The position numbers and the translations under genes were made by a program. A stretch of DNA of 24,279 nucleotides from NCBI GenBank assembly GCA_964458015.1, contig CAYWGR010000081.1, forward strand, positions 1 through 24,279, read 5' to 3'. The notes beneath the pieces were generated by a model. That model did no database searches. It worked only from the letters and a program-made list of their open reading frames with translations, and was not told where the DNA came from. Numbering within the stretch: the stretch's first letter is position 1; each line of letters starts with the position of its first letter. This document shows, piece by piece, positions 7,510 to 14,101 of this stretch. Origin of the DNA: CAYWGR01 sp964458015. GTDB taxonomy: Bacteria > Planctomycetota > Planctomycetia > Pirellulales > Thermoguttaceae.

Positions 7510-8877
7510 ATGTATTCCACTCGTCGAATTCTTTCACAAGTTCTCTGTCAGACAACCGTGGTTTCCTTGGTAGGCATTGTGGTGGCTACCATTGGTAATT
7601 TGGCATGTGGCCAAACCTATGACTACCAGTCTCGCGCGGTGGGCGGCGTGTCGATCAACACGGACGGATTGTTGAGCAACGCCCGAACCGATGATTTGGG
7701 TTCGCTCAGCAAGCTGCGTCGTCAATCGTTGGAAAAGGTTCCGACGGATCTGAATTCCTTGGTCGAGATGCGGAAGATTTCGCTCCGCAAGTTGGAAGCC
7801 GCCTTGGAAGAAAGCGCGAAGAGTAAAAAGGCGATGCCCAACGCCATCAAGTATCTGGCGGGCCTGCAAAGCATTCGCTACATCTTCGTCTATCCCGAAC
7901 AGCAAGACATTGTTTTAGTAGGGCCGGGTGAAGGCTGGAAAGTAGACGCCAAGGGAACCGTCGTGGGCGTCACGACCGGTCGGCCGGTATTGTTGTTGGA
8001 CGATTTGCTCGTTGCGTTGCGCACCGCTCGCGCGGCGGCCAACGGCGGCATCACCTGCTCGATCGATCCGACGTCGGAAGGTCTTGCTCGGATGAAGGAA
8101 CAAATCCCGGCGTTGACTCGCAGCGGAGATCCGCAAGCCGTGGCCGGCGGGATCGAAAGCGCGTTGGGAATGCAGAAGATCAGTGTCACGGGCGTGCCCG
8201 ATTCGAGCCATTTCGCCCGCGTGTTGGTGGCGGCCGACTATCGCATGAAGCGGATAGCGATGAATTTCGATGCGTCGCCGGTGCGCGGTTTGACGAGCTA
8301 TTTACAGATGGTCAAGCCCGGCGCCCGCACGGTTCTTTCGCCCCGTTTCTGGCTGGAGCCCAAGTACGAATCGTTGTTGCGTGACGACAAGGGTTTGGCC
8401 TACGAGCTTCGCGGTTCGAGTGTGAAAGCCATGACCGAAGAGGATTTCGTGGCGGCCAGCGGCAACGTGCAGCACAGCGGCAAGTCCAGCCCGGCGGCTC
8501 AGAAGTGGGCCGACACGATGAGCGCCAAGTATCCCGAGTTGGCCGTGGCGGATCCGATTTTCGGCCAGTTGCAGAACTGCATGGAGTTGGCCGTCGTCGG
8601 AGCGTTGGTCGTGAAAGAGCAACTGACCACCAAGGCCGGCAACAGCCTGCCGACGCTGATGGAGTCGTCGGACGTGAAGCCGGAAGCCTTCAACACGCCC
8701 AAGCAGGTCGAAAGCAAGGCCAGCGTCTTGAAGAAGGGCCATAACTGGGTCATCAGCGCCTCGGGCGGCGTGGCGATCAACTCTTGGGGAATTGCCGACA
8801 AGGTCCAGAAGAGCGACGCCGTTGCCGCCGTTCGCGAGAAGACCGCCACGGACAAGGCGAATTGGTGGTGGAACTAA
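7510..8877 (+). CDS. Secreted DUF1598-like protein, copy 2
   Basis: This is the second of the tandem pair, function unknown. The start at ATG 7510 is chosen over ATG 7495: GAGAGA lies 7 bases upstream, and the product is then 455 residues, exactly the length of copy 1, with signal peptides in register. Residues 1-40 (MYSTRRILSQVLCQ..., ending near ACGQ) differ strongly from copy 1, though both keep a hydrophobic VVSLVGI/ITLVGI-type core, whereas residues 41-455 are identical. The mature proteins should therefore be interchangeable and only export signal and expression could differ. The DUF1598-like block sits at about residues 87-172. It is flanked by its own upstream element and hairpin, so it is probably a separate transcription unit. 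Confidence 0.85.
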   Translation: MYSTRRILSQVLCQTTVVSLVGIVVATIGNLACGQTYDYQSRAVGGVSINTDGLLSNARTDDLGSLSKLRRQSLEKVPTDLNSLVEMRKISLRKLEAALEESAKSKKAMPNAIKYLAGLQSIRYIFVYPEQQDIVLVGPGEGWKVDAKGTVVGVTTGRPVLLLDDLLVALRTARAAANGGITCSIDPTSEGLARMKEQIPALTRSGDPQAVAGGIESALGMQKISVTGVPDSSHFARVLVAADYRMKRIAMNFDASPVRGLTSYLQMVKPGARTVLSPRFWLEPKYESLLRDDKGLAYELRGSSVKAMTEEDFVAASGNVQHSGKSSPAAQKWADTMSAKYPELAVADPIFGQLQNCMELAVVGALVVKEQLTTKAGNSLPTLMESSDVKPEAFNTPKQVESKASVLKKGHNWVISASGGVAINSWGIADKVQKSDAVAAVREKTATDKANWWWN

Positions 8878-8902
8878 CATTCCCCCTCCATCCATGAATC
8901 CG
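7632..8902 (+). repeat. Long direct repeat, copy B
   Basis: This is the partner of 6004-7274, 1271 bases long. Near-perfect identity here, against clear divergence of signal peptide and promoter region, points to recent gene conversion or a recent partial duplication. Confidence 0.95.
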
Positions 8903-8907
8903 TTCAA

Positions 8908-8943
8908 AAACGGCCGTGCGACCCCCACGTCGCACGGCCGTTT
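8908..8943 (+). terminator. Strong hairpin after DUF1598-like copy 2
   Basis: The same 15-bp stem as at 7281-7315 (AAACGGCCGTGCGAC and its complement) recurs here with a 6-base loop instead of 5 (one extra C). It lies 30 bases after the stop codon and is a likely terminator. The stem is intact although loop and flanks changed, which supports selection on the structure. Confidence 0.75.
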
Positions 8944-9124
8944 CGCATTTCCATCGCTTAACGCAAAACCTTCGATGATGATCCGACATTCGTTTAAGGA
9001 CTATGAAAAAGCCGCAAAATGCCTTATCGAGGGAAGAAACGATTGACGCTAACCCTGAGCTAACTTAAAATGCCGACACAGGACATCTTGTTCGCGGTCT
9101 CCGTCGCAATGAGGTTGGGATAGC

Positions 9125-10504
9125 ATGGGGGCACGTTTCTACAGCCTGCTGGCAATTCTTGCGATTGCCGTCATTGCGCCAACGTATGCCGAGGAATCGA
9201 AGGAATCGGCCTGGAACGTTCAAGACCTTGCCGGCAGCCGGGCGAACATCCAATTGCGGTCGGGCAAGATACTTCGAGGGGTAACGATCGAAGAAGTCAA
9301 GCCAGGCAAAGCCCCCCAATCCGTTCTGATGTTGCGAATTTCCAACGCAACCAACGGCGCAAAATCCATGCTGGGCGCGTCTGCGATTGAGCAGGTAATA
9401 ACCGTTGACGGCGAGTGTCGCCTGACGTTCGATCCGGAGTCGAAATTACTGACGCCGCCGGATCCGGAAAAACCGAAGGTAGCCCGCAAAACCGCCCCCC
9501 CAGAAAAAAGAACGGCGGCAACCGCATCCGACGCATCCCTCGAAAAATCATCGACCGGCAAATCGTGCCCACGAACGCAAAAACGTTCGCACGCCAAAAA
9601 TAAACAAAAGCAGGAGGAGGAAACGCCGGAAGCCGCCGAAAATCGACGGCAAGCATTCTTCAACCAGACCGGCGTGTGGCTATGGCCGGAATTGACCGAC
9701 GAACAACAAAAAACCGAGGTAGCCGAACAGAAGAAATATTTGGAAAAAATATCCCGGTATTTTTCCGGGCTCAATATGCAGTTGCAGGAGACGCGGCACT
9801 TCTTGTTTTTAAGCGTTTTCACTCCCGCGCAGGCCGCCGTCTACACTCCCTATCTGGATTCCATGCATGAAGAGCTGTGCAAAGCCTATGGAATCAAAAA
9901 TCGCGACAAAGTGTGGAAGGGGAAAGTGCCCGTCATCGTGTTCGGGCGAAGCGATCAATTCATGGAATTCGAAAAAGTGTTTTTCAATAATCCGGCCGTT
10001 CCACAACAGGCGCAGGGACTTGCCCACATGGACTCGACCGGCAAGGTTTCGATCAGTTGCTGGTGCGGCACGGACCCCTACTATTTCGGCGGCGTTTTGG
10101 TGCATGAAACAACGCACGGGTTCAACCATCGGTACAAGTCGCCCCAGAGGTTGCCCTCGTGGCTCGACGAGGGCGTTGCCGATTGGGCCGCCATTGCCGT
10201 GGTTCGAGGCAATCGCGGCGCCCGAAATCGGGTGCGCGATGCCTTGATTCAAGCCAAAAAGCAAGGCAATTTGGGCGGCGATTTCTTCACTGCGGAGCAA
10301 ATCAACGGATGGCAATATGGACTTGCCGCGGGCATGACCGATTTTCTTCTGAAGACGAACTCCAAGGCATTCCGTGAATTGCTCGACGGCATCAAGTCGG
10401 GCAAAAAATGGGAAGATGCCTTGCAGGAGTCTTACGGAGTTACTCCGGCGGAATTAACGGCCCAATTCGGCATGTCGGTGGGAATACCAGGGTTAGTGCC
10501 GTAA
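9125..10504 (+). CDS. Secreted putative gluzincin metallopeptidase
   Basis: A 459-residue protein with a signal peptide (MGARFYSLLAILAIAVIAPTYA, cleavage after about 22). The N-terminal region (about 30-110) looks like a small beta domain; residues about 112-175 are a Lys/Thr/Glu-rich low-complexity linker. The C-terminal domain holds HETTH at 327-331 and, 18 residues later, Glu349 in WLDEGVADWAA. That is the HExxH...E zinc site of gluzincins such as the peptidase MA-like families common in planctomycetes. All three zinc ligands and the catalytic Glu328 are present, so activity is plausible, but the substrate is unknown. ATG 9125 follows GAGGTTGGGA. It stands alone between the DUF1598-like gene and convergent pyrF. 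Family assignment beyond gluzincin is inference. Confidence 0.75.
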   Translation: MGARFYSLLAILAIAVIAPTYAEESKESAWNVQDLAGSRANIQLRSGKILRGVTIEEVKPGKAPQSVLMLRISNATNGAKSMLGASAIEQVITVDGECRLTFDPESKLLTPPDPEKPKVARKTAPPEKRTAATASDASLEKSSTGKSCPRTQKRSHAKNKQKQEEETPEAAENRRQAFFNQTGVWLWPELTDEQQKTEVAEQKKYLEKISRYFSGLNMQLQETRHFLFLSVFTPAQAAVYTPYLDSMHEELCKAYGIKNRDKVWKGKVPVIVFGRSDQFMEFEKVFFNNPAVPQQAQGLAHMDSTGKVSISCWCGTDPYYFGGVLVHETTHGFNHRYKSPQRLPSWLDEGVADWAAIAVVRGNRGARNRVRDALIQAKKQGNLGGDFFTAEQINGWQYGLAAGMTDFLLKTNSKAFRELLDGIKSGKKWEDALQESYGVTPAELTAQFGMSVGIPGLVP

Positions 10505-10514
10505 AACGTTTTAC
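10501..10514. repeat. Perfect palindrome spanning two convergent stop codons
   Basis: GTAAAACGTTTTAC is a perfect 14-base palindrome. Its left half contains the TAA of the gluzincin gene and its right half the TAA of pyrF on the other strand, so the two genes are only 6 bases apart. No GC-rich terminator lies between them. Confidence 0.7.
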
Positions 10515-11434
10515 AGCTTTCCAACCGGCGTTTCGGCCCGCAATTGCTCGATCATCGTTTGCGTGGCCGCCTCGACGGCATTTTGCCACTGACTATCGCC
10601 ATAGCGATCTTTAAACGGCTTCAGGCTGTGGGCGAAAATGATGCCGCGCGAGTTGTTGACGATGGCCCCGCGTCCCTGAGGGTCGAAGGCTGCGGCAACA
10701 TCTTTGGCCGTGCCGCCTTGGCTGCCGAACCCCGGCACTAAAAAACACGTGTGCGGCATCGCTGCGCGAAGTTCCGCCAGTTGGGCCGGATACGTGGCTC
10801 CCACAACCGCTCCGACAAAACCATACCCGCAATCGCCGGCGGTTTGGGCTGCTTGGCCTTCGACATACTCGGCCACGTAACGGTAGAGCGGCCGACCGTC
10901 GGCCACCAGATCCTGGAGCATGCCGCCGCCGGGATTCGAGGTTTTCACCAGCACAAAGAGCCCCGCGGAACGTTCAGCGGCCACATCCACAAACGGCTGC
11001 AAGCTATCTTCGCCCAAATAGGGGCTGACCGTCAGGGCATCCGCGCCCCAAGGGCTTTGGCCGTTGGAACCAAGGATTCCTTGAGCGTAGGCCGTTGCAG
11101 TCGAACCAATATCGTTCCGTTTGCCGTCAAGAATGACCAACAGCCCTTTCTGCACGGCATAGCGAATCACATCGGCCAGGACGATCATGCCTTGCGGCCC
11201 AATTTGCTCGAAAAAGGCCGCTTGCGGCTTAACGGCCGGGACTATCGGAGCCACTACGTCGATCACCCCGCGACAAAATACGCGGTAAGCCTCGGCAATG
11301 GTCTCGATATTGGCGTTTTTCGGATCCGCCAGAATGCACTTGGGCAGACTTTCCGCCCTGGGATCTAGGCCCACGAGAACGGGGTTACGGCAACGTCGTA
11401 CGGAAGCGTCAAGTCGATCGGCAAACGATGGCAA
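10511..11434 (-). CDS. pyrF: Orotidine 5'-phosphate decarboxylase, type 2
   Basis: The enzyme converts OMP to UMP, the last step of pyrimidine biosynthesis, in the cytoplasm. The catalytic motif D-x-K-x-x-D is seen as LDGKRNDIGSTA (Asp103, Lys105, Asp108), with the N-terminal VGLDPR and a late PGFGSQGG phosphate-binding loop, which together define the PyrF type 2 subfamily. The open frame extends to 11581, but TTG 11434 is the better start: AAGGAG lies 7 bases before it and the product then begins MPSFADRLDASVRRC, as in relatives, with 307 residues. The upstream extension would be unlike the family. It is a single gene; a foldback repeat lies upstream, and no other pyr genes are in the window. 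Confidence 0.95.
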   Translation of the reverse strand: MPSFADRLDASVRRCRNPVLVGLDPRAESLPKCILADPKNANIETIAEAYRVFCRGVIDVVAPIVPAVKPQAAFFEQIGPQGMIVLADVIRYAVQKGLLVILDGKRNDIGSTATAYAQGILGSNGQSPWGADALTVSPYLGEDSLQPFVDVAAERSAGLFVLVKTSNPGGGMLQDLVADGRPLYRYVAEYVEGQAAQTAGDCGYGFVGAVVGATYPAQLAELRAAMPHTCFLVPGFGSQGGTAKDVAAAFDPQGRGAIVNNSRGIIFAHSLKPFKDRYGDSQWQNAVEAATQTMIEQLRAETPVGKL

Positions 11435-11775
11435 AACAGGACTCCTTGAATACTCGTGAACGGTCGTTTCACCCATTGTTGCGATTTTAGGGCCGCTCGA
11501 CGAGCCCCACCAATGCGGGGAAAATGCCGTTTCCATGCTTCTCGTACATGATCGGAACGGCAGTTCCGAAGATACTTCCATGTTGTCCTAATAGCTTCTG
11601 TTGCGGAAAGGCTAACCGAGGAGCAGTCATTCTGAGCGAAGCGAAGAATCTCCGTGGTTTTTAGATCCTTCGCTGCGATCAGGATGACAAAATGACCTTC
11701 CACAACAGAAACTAAATAGGTCTACATAATAGCGGTCTATTTAGAAATTGCAGAAACATCAGCCACGCTTTGGAT
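11435..11775. other. Intergenic region upstream of pyrF with repeats
   Basis: These 341 bases contain the foldback element at 11596-11710 and a smaller pair, CTAAATAG (11712-11719) with CTATTTAG (11737-11744). No gene is supported. A pyrF promoter should lie between about 11440 and 11590 on the minus strand, but I could not identify one. Confidence 0.5.
11596..11710. repeat. Foldback (MITE- or REP-like) repeat element
   Basis: There are two nested inverted repeats. The inner pair is 26 bases each: 11626-11651 (starting GTCATTCTGAGCGAAGCG) and 11663-11688, which pair with only a few mismatches, several being G-U compatible. The outer pair is TTCTGTTGCGGAAAGG at 11596-11611 and CCTTCCACAACAGAA at 11696-11710, also near-complementary. 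The inner unit resembles the widely scattered repeat that reads TCATTCTGAGCGAAGCGAAG. There is no coding capacity; it may be a non-autonomous mobile element or a mobile terminator-like unit. Confidence 0.7.
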
Positions 11776-12651
11776 TCAGCGTTTTTTCCGCTGATACTCG
11801 CGGCTGGCGGTCTCTAGGGTCTTGCGTTCCTTCGCCGTAAGGCTCGCCTCGCCTTCGCGATAGATTTTCTCCAGGATGCGGTCTACTTCCACGCTAAGAT
11901 CGGAAGGGGTTTCTTCCTCGGGTTCGTGTACCTTGAGGTGCGGCTTTCGACGAGAGGACAGCCATGCGTTCCAATTGGCCGTCAGCCGGGTTAAATTCCA
12001 GCCTTGCAAATGGTAGACCAATGCAAACGCGGCCCCGGCTAGGTGCATGGAATAAGCAATGTTCGACTCGCCGCCTTGGCCGCTGGCTCCATAGATATCC
12101 ATGGCAACGGCTATGACACCTAACATCCACGCGGGCATCGGAATCACAAAGAGAAACAGCATGGTGCGATTCGGAAAGTAGAAGGCGTACAGAACGACCA
12201 CGCCCGCAATGGCGCCCGAAGCTCCGATAGCGGCTGCTTGCCCCGGAGTGCCGTTTAGCTTGTTTACCACGCACCAAACCACCGAGGCAAAGACCACCAT
12301 CGTCAGATAAACACGCAAAAACTCCCCAGCTCCGCAACGATCTTCGACATCGCGGCCCAAGAAGAACAGCACCAGCATATTGAAGAGAATATGCTTGAAA
12401 TCGGTGGGCGAATGCGTGAAGCCGGCGGTCAGAAACTGCCACCAAAGCCACGGCTGCGTGAGTGTATCGACATGGACGGCCAGATGATCGCTAAGCCAAT
12501 AGCCGTTGCTGGGAACGGCCGACGCAATGACAAAATCGGCGATCCAAACAAGAACGTTGACGGCAATAATGGCGCCGATCACGCTTTGGGGCATATAGGA
12601 ATTGAGCCCCGTCCGCTCCGTGCGGTAATACTCGCGGTCGTAAATACCCAC
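11776..12651 (-). CDS. Rhomboid family intramembrane serine protease
   Basis: An inner-membrane protease that cleaves transmembrane segments of other proteins. With the GTG start at 12651 it has 291 residues and about six membrane helices. The catalytic Ser145 lies in GASGAIAG (143-150) and the partner His203 in SMHLAGAAFA; the HILFN motif (His87, Asn91) and FLGRDVED loop are typical. A soluble C-terminal tail of about 60 residues ends in a charged, helical segment, seen in many planctomycete rhomboids. GTG 12651 is preferred over the longer frame (to 12690) because the product then begins VGIYDREYYR, GGAGG lies about 11 bases upstream, and overlap with the preceding gene disappears. It is the second gene of an operon with the coiled-coil protein, 7 bases downstream of its stop. 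Confidence 0.9.
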   Translation of the reverse strand: MGIYDREYYRTERTGLNSYMPQSVIGAIIAVNVLVWIADFVIASAVPSNGYWLSDHLAVHVDTLTQPWLWWQFLTAGFTHSPTDFKHILFNMLVLFFLGRDVEDRCGAGEFLRVYLTMVVFASVVWCVVNKLNGTPGQAAAIGASGAIAGVVVLYAFYFPNRTMLFLFVIPMPAWMLGVIAVAMDIYGASGQGGESNIAYSMHLAGAAFALVYHLQGWNLTRLTANWNAWLSSRRKPHLKVHEPEEETPSDLSVEVDRILEKIYREGEASLTAKERKTLETASREYQRKKR

Positions 12652-12658
12652 TCCGCTA

Positions 12659-13684
12659 TCACCCTCCCGCGCCGGATTGCGCCATGGCACGGGTGCGCTG
12701 GTCGATGCGACGAGCGGCTTCGAGTTGCAGCTTGGCGATTTGGCCGGCCATGGCCTTGTTTTTCTTGATCAACTCGGCGACAACCGCCTTCGCGGCGTCC
12801 ACTTCCTTCTGGAGCGTTTTTAGATAAGCGGCAACGACATCACGTTCGCGGCCGAATTTCTTCGCATCTTCCTGGGTCGAGGCGACCTCTTCCTTGGCTT
12901 TCTCTTCCACCTGTTTGGCCTTGGCTACCGCGTCTTCCATCAGCTTGGCGTCACGCTGGGCATAGTCGATCTTGTCGAGTAAAAGCGTGCGATGCGTGCG
13001 GGCGGCGTCAAACAGGATTTGGTAATCGTTCAGAGGACGCTGCTCTTCGTTACGGTATTCCGGCAAAACGGAAGATGGCAGCATTGCCTTCTTTTCGTCA
13101 TCGCTGAGCGAAGCAAAAATATCGTGATTGTCGCGAGGCATAACCTCGTAAAGTTCCCAAGGCTGCTTGGCGCTCGTCAGTTTCTCAATTTCACGCACGC
13201 TCAAATGGGAGGTCGGCACGAGAACTAACGTCTTTTGCTTCTCGTCGGCCTTGGTTACTTTGAATTCGCCCAGATAGCGGCCCTTCTTTTGAACGTCGAT
13301 TTCCTCGAACGCATAGAGGACCGTGTTTTCGGTAATGCCATGCTGCTCGGGCTGGTCGGTGACAACCGTGATCGTGGCCAGGGCCTTTTCGCGGTCCACT
13401 TTTACTTTGGGCGTGCAATTAAACCATGCACGCCGGCGATCCTGCAATAGCTTGGCCAACTCCAAACGGAGTTGCCGAATCCCCATCTCCGACGAATCGA
13501 CGGCCTTTTCCGTCCCCTCGACGGCGGTCTTGTTGTCCTTCTCAACCTGGTCGATCTTCTGCTCATATTTTTGAGCCAGTTCGCGCCAGTATTGATGGGT
13601 CTTCATGGTTCGGGCTGCCATGTAGAACAGAGCCACCGAGGCAACGCCGATCAACCCAATCAAAATCTTGTTCCAAATGCTCAT
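12659..13684 (-). CDS. Membrane-anchored coiled-coil protein, function unknown
   Basis: I do not recognise a named family. The 341-residue product has one N-terminal membrane helix (about residues 7-24, ILIGLIGVASVALFYMA) and no clear cleavage site, so it is probably anchored. Two heptad-rich helical stretches (about 30-85 and 235-335) flank a central domain with alternating beta-like segments (about 90-185). The C-terminus is Ala/Lys/Glu/Gln-rich. ATG 13684 follows CGGAG with 8-base spacing. It shares an operon with the downstream rhomboid gene, and the spacing of 7 bases suggests coupled translation. Whether it is a rhomboid substrate, partner or structural envelope protein cannot be decided here. 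I infer it is widespread among planctomycetes, but have no search to prove it. Confidence 0.8.
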   Translation of the reverse strand: MSIWNKILIGLIGVASVALFYMAARTMKTHQYWRELAQKYEQKIDQVEKDNKTAVEGTEKAVDSSEMGIRQLRLELAKLLQDRRRAWFNCTPKVKVDREKALATITVVTDQPEQHGITENTVLYAFEEIDVQKKGRYLGEFKVTKADEKQKTLVLVPTSHLSVREIEKLTSAKQPWELYEVMPRDNHDIFASLSDDEKKAMLPSSVLPEYRNEEQRPLNDYQILFDAARTHRTLLLDKIDYAQRDAKLMEDAVAKAKQVEEKAKEEVASTQEDAKKFGRERDVVAAYLKTLQKEVDAAKAVVAELIKKNKAMAGQIAKLQLEAARRIDQRTRAMAQSGAGG

Positions 13685-14101
13685 GAGAAGGCTCCGGGAT
13701 CGTGGGTCAGAAAAGGATGGCTATGAGGGGCGAATTTTCGGGAAAACCGTAATTTCCGTCGCATCCCTTTTGCTGAACACCAATTAAGTCTCCGAACCTT
13801 GATGATAATTACGATGAGGACCGGCGTCAAGTTTTTGCCTCAAGTTCGAGGCTCAAGTGTGAATCAAACGCCACAAAAACGCCATCAGAGGGGTTTTTAT
13901 GGCGTTAAGCGTCGCCAAACGAGAAGGCGCGGGCCTAAAAAGAACACGCCCACGGCAATCGTGGGCGTGAAAGAAGATATTTTAGCCACACAGGAAGGGG
14001 TCACATGGATCTTGAGGAAGCCGCGCTGAAAAAACGCAACAGCCCCTCCACACTACTGGCTCGCATTTCTCACCGTAATCCACGAGCTGTGCGATTGCCA
14101 C
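13685..14101. other. Intergenic region between ctp-type gene and coiled-coil operon
   Basis: These 417 bases carry the terminator hairpin at 13945-13969 and a weaker 8-bp pair, AACGCCAT (13878-13885) with ATGGCGTT (13899-13906). Both flanking genes read leftward, so the region should also hold the coiled-coil operon promoter, which I could not pinpoint. No convincing gene is present. Confidence 0.5.
13945..13969 (-). terminator. Rho-independent terminator of the S41 protease gene
   Basis: A perfect 10-bp stem, CACGCCCACG (13945-13954) and CGTGGGCGTG (13960-13969), closes a GCAAT loop. Read on the minus strand it is followed directly by TTCTTTTT, a proper T-rich tail, and lies about 130 bases after the protease stop codon. 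Confidence 0.75.

Noticed and set aside
13799..14029. 76-codon plus-strand frame downstream of the S41 protease gene
   Set aside because: It runs through the terminator hairpin and has a random, basic composition.
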